Positions 35,704-45,860 of a DNA stretch of 64,000 bases are shown piece by piece. The notes under the pieces are model-generated. The model searched no databases. It saw only the letters and a list, made by a program, of their open reading frames with translations, and had not been told where the DNA came from. This DNA comes from Romanomermis culicivorax. Lineage: Eukaryota; Nematoda; Enoplea; Mermithida; Mermithidae. Both the position numbers and the translations under genes were made by a program. The stretch is taken from NCBI GenBank assembly GCA_963922205.1, contig CAWUHX010000139.1:434001-498000 (forward strand). Reading direction: 5' to 3'. How positions within the stretch are numbered: the first letter of the stretch is position 1; every line of letters begins with the position of its first letter.

Positions 35704-35867
35704 GTTAAAAACGGACTATTCAATAATAAAAAATGCGAAATTATGTGCTTACTGATTTCGTATATATGTTAAATTTTTGTCCCGGATGCTAAAAATAGAT
35801 TTTTCGTGTGTTTATCTCTGGGTTCGCTTCCCCATGCTTGCTCCTCGTTCGAGAATATGAGCATGGG

Positions 35868-37315
35868 TTAACAGTGGGAAAAGCGAGGGACAAAGTAAGG
35901 ACGGGAAAAGGCTGGCAAAAACTCGAGATTCCTGTCCCGAGTTGCTGACAAAAACTCAAGATTCCTGTCCCGAGACTTCCTTTCATAACCAGAAAGTCAG
36001 TCAACCAGATAGGGAGGATTCTTTGCATATCAACTAAATTTTATAGGTTTTTTTTCTGAGCCAGCAGCAATACATGTAACCTAAATAACAAATCAAGCAG
36101 TGTGAAACATACAGTTCTTAACACTCCAACCAGAAAGTACGTATTTGAAAATCCAACAGACTTTAGCAGTAGATGTACAGACTTTTGCAGAAATCTAAAA
36201 TTTCGTTTTTCAATCACTAATGTGTCTACAATACACGGTTCACACTCATTGTTTCTAGTTTGTTGTAGCCCTTGCATTCGGCTAATATTGAGAATATTTG
36301 TGAAATATTGTATCTCATTCTTCCAGAGTATAAATATGTCCTTTTAAAATTTTTTTTTAGTCCCATGTTTTCATGGCATTCTACACATACAGGTAATCAA
36401 CGTAAATGTTGACTACATTCAGCTCTCTTCACTGCTCATGGACTGATTTAATTACTTCATATTGAACAATAGCATCAAACATTACAAAGAATCACAGCAT
36501 TCATAGGGGGAGTTAAGCAACCTATGCAGCAATCTTTTGGACATGAAATTAGTTTGAAAGTATGGCCATTTAACATTTTTCTCTGTAGACTTTTCATTGT
36601 GCATTCAAATGGTTCTAGAATCACTGGACTTGCTGTCATTCATGCATCATATTTAGATTTGCCATTTTATTTGCTATGTACACTGTAATACTTGAAGCAT
36701 ATTGGACATTTTTCTTCTTTCGTTTCATCCATTCTTCCTTCGATCCTTCATCCCTTCATTTTTCTTTCCTTGGTTCTGTGCTTCCTGTAAAGCTCACAAG
36801 ACATGAAGAGCAAGTGTTTGCATCATTTTTCCTGAATTGTCAAAGGTGAAAGGACAGATAAAACACCATACAAAATTCAGACTTTTGTATTTTAAAGCAC
36901 TCGAAAATGAATGTTCATAACAATTATTCCTGGATAGAAACTCTGAAATAACATTCTGGGAGGACATTTTGAGTCACTATCCTCTGTGAATGCAGAAGTT
37001 CATGCAGAAAAATTTTCACATCCCTAGAAAAAAAAATCTTCATTATTCATGAAACACTGACTGTTAACAGTTTTTAAATAAGGCAAAGTAATTCAAATGA
37101 TGAAAACTATTGAGAGTTAATTAATAACTGGGGGTAAATATGCTAACAGCCAAATCTAATAAATAATATTGATGATCAGCTTTGCATGGCTCAGAGTGCT
37201 GAAAATTTTGAGATTTTGACAGTTTAAGGGTCACCAAAATGCATTTTCATGGTTCACAATATTTTATGTGATGAGAACTACAGGTTGATTTTTTTCTCAT
37301 AAGACATCATTCAGT
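35868..37315. other. Non-coding stretch with a short duplicated segment
   Basis: Just after the Harbinger element, AACTCGAGATTCCTGTCCCG and AACTCAAGATTCCTGTCCCG stand in direct repeat about 32 bases apart (35922-35972). No gene is seen to 37315. Confidence 0.4.
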
Positions 37316-37514
37316 AGACAAAATAGTGCTACAAGCTGATGCTGGAACAGAATTTTTAAATAAACAGTGCCAAAAGTTCTTAAAGAATGAGTACATTAAA
37401 TTTTTCACAACCAGAAGTGAAATGAAGTCAAGTATAGTGAAAAGAATGAGGACGACTTCAAAACCAAAAATGTGGAAATATTTTACATACAAAAATACAT
37501 ATGAATACTTGTAA
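37316..37514 (+). pseudogene. Polinton-type integrase fragment
   Basis: A frame of about 65 codons reads LQADAGTEFLNKQCQKFL, then IKFFTTRSEMKSSIVKR and KMWKYFTYKNTYEYL. This matches the middle of the retroviral-like integrases carried by Polinton/Maverick elements: the second catalytic Asp in ADAGTEF, then the region of the catalytic Glu, here SIVKR where the family has Glu in place of Lys. The start and end of the enzyme are missing. It lies 6 kb downstream of the Polinton polymerase remnant on the same strand, with the Harbinger element inserted between, so both may derive from one Polinton. Confidence 0.6.
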
Positions 37515-38399
37515 ATTTCAAACTCCCCTGTTCAACATTATGATAATTTGTTTCATTGACCTATTGGTGTCCTGTAGTTGTTCCTGCCTCATGGTCACCT
37601 TTGTGGTCCTTTTATCATCTTACTATTGTTAGTTCTTGAATTGATGAAAATATGATGGATCATAAAATATGTAGATGTATATGTAAATTCTGACATTTTT
37701 CGACTTTACAAAGTAAGAAAGGTACCTGGGATTTCTCTGATATTTGTGAGTGATTCAATTGGCCATACTCAAAATGTACTCATTGGTTATTTTATTTTTC
37801 ATTGTGGCTTTATGCCTGTTGCACAAATTTCGTGATACATGTGACTGTATGGGTAGTGGTGCGAAGACAATCTGCTCCAATGAAATTGAACTTTTGATTC
37901 AGCTGTAGTAGGAGACTGGTCAATGAGAAAATATCTTCTGAAATAAAAACTATGAAAATGACATTTACAGATATATAACACCAAATTGAAACAATCAATT
38001 TTAGATGCCCTAGAACGTTTTTTGCCAAATATTAGATCTATGGATCAGAAAATCTATCAACAACATTTCAGCACCAATAAGAGCATCCAAAGAATTTTGT
38101 TGATTTTGCCTTGGTTGTTCCGTTTCATGTTTAGAGTTACATATTTTGGATACTAGATGACATCTAACTTCTCCCAGGCATATACCTCAATAGAGCTTTC
38201 CAGGGTACTGCATTGCATTAGTTAATTCAACACGAATTTGTTACTTATAATTCTGCTCAATGATGCTGCTAGATGTACATTCTTGTTTTCAAAAATTTTT
38301 GGCTCAAAAATATTTTCAACTCTGTCAGCTAGAGTATAACACTGTTTGGGTATGGATGCTGAAATCACATGTTATGATCTCCAGCAAAATTCAAGATTA
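37515..38399. other. AT-rich non-coding stretch
   Basis: Nothing recognisable on either strand. It ends at the protease remnant of copy D. Confidence 0.35.
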
Positions 38400-38800
38400 T
38401 TATCAAGAATAACAGTATTTCGATGGGATAGAAAAGACTATGCAGCATACCTTCACAAGGCATAGGTTGCTTTCTAAATTTCACATGAGATAATTCCCAA
38501 TTGAATTCAGTTGTTGGAAATGTTGGTAGGAAATTTGTGCCTAGGATAACATCAGAAGTACAGTTTTCCTGAATGTGGACTTGAATTGTCTCACTGACGT
38601 CATGGGCAGAGACTATAACAATAGCTCAACTGTGGAGGTCTATTCTAGCCCCACTGGCAGCTATAAGACATGCATTTGTTGGATGTATCTTTAGATTGGG
38701 GAGCATTCCCAAAATTTTTACATCCGTTCAGGTGTAAACTGCACCAGTATTAATCAAAGCTTTAGCTATGACACAGTTATTGATCAGAAAAATAGCATGA
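38400..38800 (-). pseudogene. Aspartic protease of copy D
   Basis: Read on the minus strand, the translation gives ALINTGAVYT (Asn where the catalytic Asp belongs, codons near 38760-38740), a stop soon after, then VSETIQVHIQENCTSDVILG and TNFL, then HVKFRKQPMPCEG. The order matches the intact protease (ETIMVHVQKDCTADILLGKNFL, QVKFGNVILPCDG). It follows the Env-like tail directly and in the same frame, separated only by one UAA at 38896-38898. Confidence 0.75.
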
Positions 38801-38895
38801 GGTGTAGGTTCTGGTGGAAAATCAATACTAGCACAATTTTCCTCTTCTATGTTTACATGATCAGTTTTATTATTGAACTGTATACTGTGATTTTG

Positions 38896-40130
38896 TTATT
38901 GTTTGACAAATTTTAATTTTAGCTTAGGTTGGTTTTTCCTCTTATTGGATGCTTCCAATAATGTATGTAATGAATAGCTAGATTTGGGAGATTCATTTGG
39001 TGGCAAAACAGTTGCAGGATTTTGTCTTCTCCATTTGATATGCCTTAAGAAAAGAACATAGGCAAAATATACAAGAATAAAAATTACGCACAGGAGGATC
39101 AGAATATTATGTAAAGGTGGAGCTTTGACCAAACTACCAAATGAGGTGGATAAAATATCACCTTCAGTTTTAAGTACATCTTCAAAGGATTGCCCAATTC
39201 CTTGAAGTGTTGTTTTGATTCTTTTTTGGTTCCACAAAGCACATTATAGACAGAATTAGGATCAAGTGAATTAGCAGAAGTATAGTTAACTACATTATTC
39301 AATATTGATTCCTATTTGTGTGTTTTGAATAGGTACTGATGTAAAAACACAAAATTTGTGGATGTCATGAAAAATTGATATTTTAATGAACTGGAACATT
39401 TCATGTTGGCCCCGCTACAAAGGTTGAATGGGCACATAAGTGACCTAAATAAGTCCTGTTTGAGTGACTCATTGCTCTTTTTATTAAAAATGACCACTGG
39501 TTGATGGGTACAGTCAACTTTTGGACTGAAATCATTCAGATCAGAACTGCCTGGGATAACAAACATCGTTTGGTTTCCTAGGAAACTTGGCAGATATTTG
39601 TAGCATGATGAATTAAATTTATAATTTTCATAGATCTTATCCATTTTTACCGGCTTGCAAGGCCATACAGTAAGGACTTCACTTGTGAAATCTGCTATTG
39701 CATCTTGCGTTTGCAATGAAGCAGGTATGTCATGAATAGGATCGAAGACAAGTAATTGCCAAATAATGTCCAAGTGCTTTTGGGCATATGGGCACATTTC
39801 AAGACAGATGTAGCAAAAATTATCAATTTTTCTCTGCACCAAAGCATCATGAATTTCAGGACTATTTTGATAACCCGACTTGAGGGCCTTTTGAATTTGG
39901 TCAATAATGATATAGCTGCTGCTGATTTTAGCTTGATAGGGGCTTTTGAACAATACTAGACAGAAATGTGAAAAAATAGTTTGGTTTCAAATTACGGTAC
40001 TTTCATGATTTACACATTCACTAGCATTGGGCACACATCCACCTAAATCTTCTAAGTCACTGCTTAGTAGCACACCATCCCATGATGCAACTTGATCTTG
40101 TTCTGTGGGAAAATTGTCAATTATGTCTGA
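38896..40130 (-). pseudogene. env: Env-like glycoprotein of copy D
   Basis: On the minus strand from about 40130 downward: VASWDGVLLSSDLEDLGGC (matching IASWNGKSMTGTLGDLGSC of the intact copy), a frame at 39953-39312 with AQKHLDIIWQLL, EVLTVWPCKPV, SCYKYLPSF and VDCTHQPV, then 39302-39100 with NNVVNYTSANSLDPNSVYNV, and 39237-38896 with a hydrophobic membrane segment (NILILLCVIFILVYFAYVLF) and a tail containing LLEASNKRKNQPK. Frame changes and stops break it, for example near 40000 and 39300. The order is that of an ectodomain, membrane anchor and cytoplasmic tail leading into protease, as in the intact element. Confidence 0.8.
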
Positions 40131-40144
40131 AATGCAGCACAAAA

Positions 40145-40720
40145 TAAAGGCAAGTCTAAAACCTATCGAAGTGCATGGATCATTTGAACTTTTGGCAGTA
40201 GACTGCATGGATCCACTGACCCAAACTGAAAATGGTAATCGATTCATAATGGTATTTATAGATCACTTCACAAAATAGTTGGAAGCATTTGCTACAATAA
40301 ACATCATTGCCTGATGCTCCAAGAATATTACAATTCAACAGAGGCACAGACCTCATGTCTAGACTCATGAAAGGAATTACAAAATTGATGAATTTTACTA
40401 AAGTGCATACTAGGCCATACTATCCCATAGCAAATGGTGGAGTAGATCCTTCTAACCAAACAATAGCAACACAGATTTGAATGTATGTGGATAAGAACCA
40501 TAATGGCTAGAATAAACATTTGCCCTATGCCATTTTCACAGCAAATATACACTCAAATAGCAGCACAAAGCATAGTCCTTTTGAAGTTGTCTTTGGTCCA
40601 AGACCTGTTTTGCAAATTAATCATTATCCGTCATCATATCCAAACGATGTGGCTGATTATCATCTAGAAGCGAAAAATCATTTCATTAATGCTTTGAAAT
40701 TTTTTATGGTTCTCACTTGA
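40145..40720 (+). pseudogene. Integrase core fragment (copy E)
   Basis: The plus-strand translation begins with SFELLAVDCMDPLTQTENGN, then RFIMVFIDHFTK, then after frame changes YYPIANGGVD, NQTIATQI and the C-terminal region FTANIHSNSSTKHSPFEVVFG. All are collinear with the intact integrase (residues about 860-1050). The first catalytic Asp is visible; the DRGTD block is degraded and the position of the catalytic Glu reads Asp. It is head-on against the minus-strand env remnant of copy D. Confidence 0.8.
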
Positions 40721-41457
40721 TTACATTATTCATGGCTTTGATGATTTTGCACATTGAATATAAAGATTGATACTTTGAGAACAGTTTCATAACATTTTTT
40801 GTTGCACCTCCAACCCAAGATTTTATTGCTCGATTGATATGAATATCACATAAATCATGCAAAAATTGCACTTTGTTCAAGCTCATTTCATTTTCTAAAG
40901 CAGCGAAAATATTGTACATTAAGCCAATTATCTGTTCTTCTCCTTTTGTACAGGATGTTTCTATAAAAGTAATGAGATTCTTTTGCATAGGGGCAATGAG
41001 GAGATTTTTACGATGTTTCTGACTCATTTTGTGCTTGCTGAATGTGGAATCAATTTTGAGCTATCCCAATCATTCCTGGAATTCAATTTATTTCACATAT
41101 TGAACATTTTGACTTATTCTCACCAAGTTCAATTAACCAAGGAAACTATTTACTCCATTCATTTTGGAAAGTTCATCGAGTGCTCCCTGGGGTCACCCAC
41201 ATCAGCATTTCTGGCAGAAGCTAATATTGAACTTGAATTATCAGCATTGTTCTCATCAGCAGTATGATGCAAATAAGCTTAACTGCCAATGTCCATAAAA
41301 TTATTATTTTGATGATAGTTGTAGCAGCAGAATCTAAATCTTCCATCTGATAATCTATATTCTCAGATTCAGTTGGTTCTAAATCAATAATTCCAATTTC
41401 ATGCATGTGATTTGAGGAAGAATGAGGTTTCTTGAAATAATCAGTAATTTTCATCAT
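40713..41457 (-). pseudogene. Possible Env N-terminal remnant upstream of copy D
   Basis: A minus-strand frame (41457-41221) goes from an acidic part to a hydrophobic run (TTIIKIIILWTLAVKLICII), resembling the linker-to-signal transition of other copies. A second frame (41027-40713) is helical-looking with one LHDLC motif. Sequence similarity to the intact Env-like domain is weak. If right, the integrase fragment at 40145-40720 interrupts one older env. Confidence 0.2.
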
Positions 41458-42119
41458 ATTTATGGTTCTAAAAAATGATAGATAAAAACAAGGAGCTAAA
41501 AGTTAAAATAATGCATCTCCAGTTGTGATATTTAGCAGAAGAGGTCAAAGAAGTTGTGTCAATAGCACAACAAAATTTTCCTATTTAAATGTACTGAAAA
41601 CTTTATTTTTAATGACATTAATTTTTTTCCATAGTTTGATAATTTTGCTGCTCAAAAATTTAATAATTTGATTTGGACAATGATTCAGAAGGAAATCTCT
41701 ACTATTTATTGACAACATTAAATGTTGATATCTTCAACATTCAAGATAATGTGGATTGATTGAAAAATAATCTTAATATTCTGATTACATGAATACATTT
41801 CTCAGAGAGTCACTTTAATTGATCATTAATGTTTTATTCAATTTCAATACATTTCTCAGAGAGTCACTTCAATTGATCATTAATGTTTTAATTTTCATGA
41901 TGATGATAAATATTGTCACCCATGGAGGATACCTTCATTTCATGTGGCTAATTCAATGCAAAGCACTTTATTATTAATGCCCTTGGGCATTGAGCCAGTG
42001 TTCGACCAGAGAATGAGCATGATCAGATCAAGATGAGCAAATTACAACAAAAGGTAATCATTTGTGTAGGAGACAGACCAAGAAATTTCTGAACCCCACA
42101 CTTTAAAGTAGAAAAAAAT
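41458..42119. other. AT-rich non-coding stretch
   Basis: Holds the 54-base direct repeat at 41792-41893 and nothing else I can support. Confidence 0.35.
41792..41893. repeat. Direct repeat, period 54 bp, two units
   Basis: AATACATTTCTCAGAGAGTC, then ACTTYAATTGATCATTAATG, then TTTTA, occurs from 41792 and again from 41846 with a single mismatch over about 45 bases. Confidence 0.65.
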
Positions 42120-42385
42120 AATGAAATAATGGTTACTGCTTTAAGGGACACTGGTGCAGTGTTCTCACTAATTGATCATGACATATTCAAAAAATTATCT
42201 CATATTAAAAGCTATGGAACAGAGTTAAAACCTATAGCTGCAAATGTTGATAGAATACCACTCCTAGGAGCAACCATTGTTTCCATGAGGATAGGAAGTG
42301 CAAAAATGACTATTCATTTATATACAAAAAATTTACAGGAGATATAATATTGGGTGTGAATTTCTTGAACAGATTCTAAAACCTG
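42120..42385 (+). pseudogene. Aspartic protease of copy F
   Basis: The frame reads VTALRDTGAVFSLIDHDIF (catalytic DTG intact) and ends in a truncated ITIH/IHLYTKNLQ block. After a frame change ILGVNFLNRF follows. It is collinear with the intact protease. Upstream DNA is not env-like, so this copy starts at or just before the protease. Confidence 0.8.
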
Positions 42386-42599
42386 ATTTTCTGTTAGGAT
42401 ACATGTTGCACAATGTACAATGACAATTAGTGTGTATGATCATTGAGAGTGACATACAATTCACCAAAAGAGAGAGGGCTGAGTGCCTTGGATAGTGAAA
42501 TTTGTGTGGAGCTAAGGACAATAACACAAACATGAGTACCTATATCAGCATTGTATTAAAAATCAGAATGTGTAAAATTTGAACCAGCTCCTCTGCCAT

Positions 42600-43995
42600 G
42601 CAAAGATACAATTCATTTTGTTTGTAGTATAAGTTCAGTGGAAAAGTGTGGGATACCAGTGTAATGAATTAATACAGCCTACTTTCATGTAAAGTGTATG
42701 TGAATATGGCAGTTGGATGGAACAATAGATGCAGCAAAATGGATTTGGAAAAACATTGCCTCACCAACACTTGTCAATGATGCTGGGAAGACAGAGGTCA
42801 TTCATTTATTATCAAGATATATGAACATTTATGCAAAGAGAAACAAACACAGTGGAAAAACATACCTAATCTAGCATGAAATCAAGAAAGGAGTTTTTTG
42901 AAATTTGAAATTTCCCAATTTTAAGTTTCCATTTCAAACATCAACAAAAGAGAAGATTCATCACAAACAAAATAATGGAATTGGAAAATAAGAAAGTAAT
43001 AAAGAAGGGCATATTCCAATGGGCTACAATTGTAGTCCTAGTACAAAATAATGATAAGGTTATTGATTATGCATTGATTTTAGGGGATTAAATGAGGAAG
43101 GCTAAAGCATATTTCACCATACCAACCAGAAGATGAAAAAGACAAAGATAAAACTGCTTCATGGACACCAATTGAACTATACGAATTTAAGTATTTGCCT
43201 TTTGGACAGTACAATGCACCATCACTTTTCGAAGAGTGATGGACATTTTGTTATCTGGACATCAATGGAGAACTTGCCTTGTGTACCCAGATGAAATTTA
43301 AATTTGGTTGAATAGAGTGAAGAAATGTAACATCTGGTAGAAATCTTGGATCATCTACAGGAGGAAGGTCTGAAATTCAGACTGAACAAATGCAATTTTT
43401 TTAAATGGAGATAGCCTATCTTAGCTATATAATATAAAATGGCATTTGGTCAGATTATACAAAAATCAAAGCAATCCAAAACTTATAAACACCAAGAGGT
43501 CAAAAAAGGTCAAGTTGATTTTGGGCCTTATATTGTATTATAGACGAATAATCCCACATTGTGCTGAACCATATCAACCTCTCACGAAATTTTCAAAGAA
43601 GAAGGAAAAATTATACTGAGTGAAGAGCAGCAAAAAGCTTGTGATTTACTAGAAAAACAAGTAATGAATCCAGCAATTCTAGAACATTCTGATTGCAAAA
43701 CCTTTCATTTATCAAACTGATGCTCCAATCATAGAATGAGAGCTGTGCTAAATCAGTCGGACAGTCAGAATAAAGATCACTCAATAGCATTTGTTAGCAG
43801 ATCATTGAAATCTGCTGAAACAAATTGCCCAATAATAGAGGTCAGAGTTGAAACTGATTGTACAGAAGTTAAAGCTGTTTTGAAAAAAATAAAATGCATC
43901 TGCAAAGTTGAACATACAACCCAAACATGAGGGAAACAATAAACATGCTGATGTACTTCCCAGTTTATCAAACTCAACTGCTGAGTCAATCTTTA
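42600..43995 (+). pseudogene. RT and RNase H remnants of copy F
   Basis: Fragments in all three frames follow the order of the intact pol. RT start: IMELENKKVIKKGIFQWAT (near 42975). Palm: FAFWTVQCTITF-like and a degraded YLDD motif as LVYPDEI (about 43275). Thumb/connection: ILGLILYYRRIIPHCAE (about 43515). RNase H: a YQTDAPI-like first-Asp motif (near 43715), IAFVSRSLKSAETNCPIIEV, and NNKHADVLPSLSN (about 43935-43975). Numerous stops show long decay. Confidence 0.75.
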
Positions 43996-44039
43996 ACATT
44001 GAATTGGATCAAGTAACACATCCCTAAATTAATTAAGTG

Positions 44040-44845
44040 CATTACAAAGAAACTGTGAATCTAAGTGAAAAGCAAAAAGATGAGGTACTTGTTAAAAAAA
44101 CGAAAATTATATTGAAAATTTAAAACATAAGTTAATCAGGTGAATATATTGTATGGAATAATATTTTTTAGAAAAATATCATGGGACTGAAAAAATAGTG
44201 GTACCAAAAGAACCACAAATACTCCTCATCGAGACACATCATCATGATGAATTTCCAGGGCATATGAGTGCAAGGAACAAAATATAAATGATATCTATAG
44301 GCTGTTCTTTATAAAATGCTTCCAAGTAGAAAAGTGACACAAATCAGTTCTGTTAACAAAATCGTTTACAAGGAGCTCTTACTGTAAAATTTTACACTCG
44401 AAAAATCCCTAAAAGTTGGAACACAATGCTGACAAATTTTCAGTTCACTATGATATATAGTTCAGTAGAAAATCCTGAAAATCTGAAATACTACTTGCTT
44501 TCCATTATTTAGAAGTATTTCAAGAAAAACAGACTATAGGAAATATTATTGAGATAACTTACAAAAATATGTCAGTGTGATTGGTGCCAAAAAATGTCTT
44601 TGGGACACAAGATTTAACTTTTCTAAAACTCATAACAGTCTCAGGACCATATAAATACTAGTTGTAGACTGTATGCACACAATATGTCATGGTTTTTATT
44701 GACCATTTTACTAAATATATTGAAGCTTCTACAACATCAATTACAATGGCTGATACAATAGCAAGATTATTTGTTCAGCAAATAGTATGCACACATGGTG
44801 CACCACAAATATTACAATCAGATAGGGGCAGTGATACCCCATCAA
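44040..44845 (+). pseudogene. Integrase remnant of copy F, 3' truncated
   Basis: A zinc-domain piece (ETHHHDEFPGHMSARNK, about 44230-44280) is followed after degraded sequence by VMVFIDHFTKYIEAST, MADTIARLFVQQIVC, THGAPQILQSDRGSD (about 44690-44836). This is collinear with the intact integrase up to the second catalytic Asp. Homology stops at about 44845 and unrelated repeat sequence starts. Confidence 0.75.
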
Positions 44846-44936
44846 AATTTAGGGGAAACAGTTGAACTCTTTGACACCCAGTAGGTGCAGTTTTCATTCA
44901 GAGAAAACTGATTTTGAAGGAATAGACATCTTCCCT

Positions 44937-45520
44937 GAAGATTAGAGTAATTATTCTCGCTGTGTCTGCCAGCATTATAGGGGGGGGCAGGTGATGGCAA
45001 GGTGTTGGCCCAGCATACATATAAAAATGCAAAAAAATAAGTGCAATTTCTTGCTTTAATGATTTTTTTTAAATGTATGTGCCACATAGGACCATAGATT
45101 TGTAATAGCCATTATCAAATGTTTGAGCGAAAAATCCCACAGTAAAACCTTTGTGCAAATACCTTTTGGGAAGGTACTTGTTTCTGCTATTTTCAATTTA
45201 CAATCATTTTGTAAATTTGTTCGAAATTTTGAAATTTTCATGTCAAGATAATAATTTTGTGTAATCAAGTTTTTGATTGATTTTGTCTTCTTCTTTTCCT
45301 GCAGCGTCAAATGTAGCCCAAGCTGCACAGAAAGCCAAAGCTAAAACAACAGATGATGCTTATGACGAATTCATGAAAGAAATGAAGGACATGATGTGAA
45401 ATTCAGAAAAAAACATCTACCCTAAAGATTAGAGTAATTATTCTCCCTGTGTCTGCCAGCATTGTAGAGGAGGGGCAGGTGATGGCAAGGTGTTGGCCCA
45501 GCATACCCATAAAAATACAT
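44937..45520. repeat. 95 bp direct repeats flanking a candidate exon
   Basis: GAAGATTAGAGTAATTATTC through GGTGTTGGCCCAGCATACAT (44937-45022) recurs from 45424 to about 45512 with few differences (AAAGATTAGAGTAATTATTC through GGTGTTGGCCCAGCATACCC). Period is about 487 bases. The candidate terminal exon at 45305 lies between them. Confidence 0.65.
45305..45399 (+). CDS. Candidate last exon of an unrecognised host gene
   Basis: A strong acceptor (TTTTGTCTTCTTCTTTTCCTGCAG, pyrimidine-rich) precedes a 95-base open segment ending in TGA. In phase it encodes Ala/Lys-rich residues then DDAYDEFMKEMKDMM and stop. The composition is protein-like, and a short acidic-amphipathic C-terminus of this kind is typical of some RNA-processing proteins, but I cannot name the gene. 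No upstream exon was found. Of the host-exon candidates this has the best splice signal. Confidence 0.4.
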
Positions 45521-45721
45521 ATAATTCTTCAGTAAAACAGTTTTGGTTTTTATTGTCCGAAACCTGAGGAGTTTATCTATTTTTCAGATTTTCACAAGAC
45601 ATTGTTAATATAAAATTGTTGATAATTCCAAGCTTAGCGAACAAGTCCTGATAATTGCACCTTCTTTGAGGGCAGACTGTCCAAATGATGTTTTCAAGGT
45701 GATCCTTCACCTCACCAAAAA

Positions 45722-45860
45722 GTGTTTTTTCAACATCAGCAACAATCAATACAATGCTTATTTTGTAATTGTCATGGCCCTAAAACAAGGATATGCCAAT
45801 CTCCTTGCAAATACTGTGTTCTCACAAGCCACAAAGTAGGAATTGCTTCAGAAATTAATA
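45722..45860 (+). pseudogene. Gag zinc-knuckle fragment (copy G)
   Basis: The frame reads CLFCNCHGPKTRICQSPCKYC, then VLTSHKVGIAS. The spacing resembles two adjoining CCHC knuckles of the intact element (the SPCIHC, SQTGH part). The final Cys of the second knuckle is lost. No other gag part is recognisable nearby. Confidence 0.4.

Larger units (their letters stand above)
33401..35867. mobile_element. PIF/Harbinger DNA transposon, full-length but inactive
   Basis: The element is 2467 bp. Its ends are diverged inverted repeats: the left begins GGGCCATATTCTCGAAAGCG, the right reads inward CCCATGCTCATATTCTCGAA. Both ends are flanked by TTA (33398-33400 and 35868-35870), the usual target duplication of this superfamily. 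It carries the two genes expected, a DDE transposase (+) and a Myb/SANT-like DNA-binding protein (-). A second ATTCTCGAATG-like element inside the left end (about 33503) suggests subterminal repeats. Stops and frameshifts in both genes show that it is not autonomous now. Confidence 0.85.
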
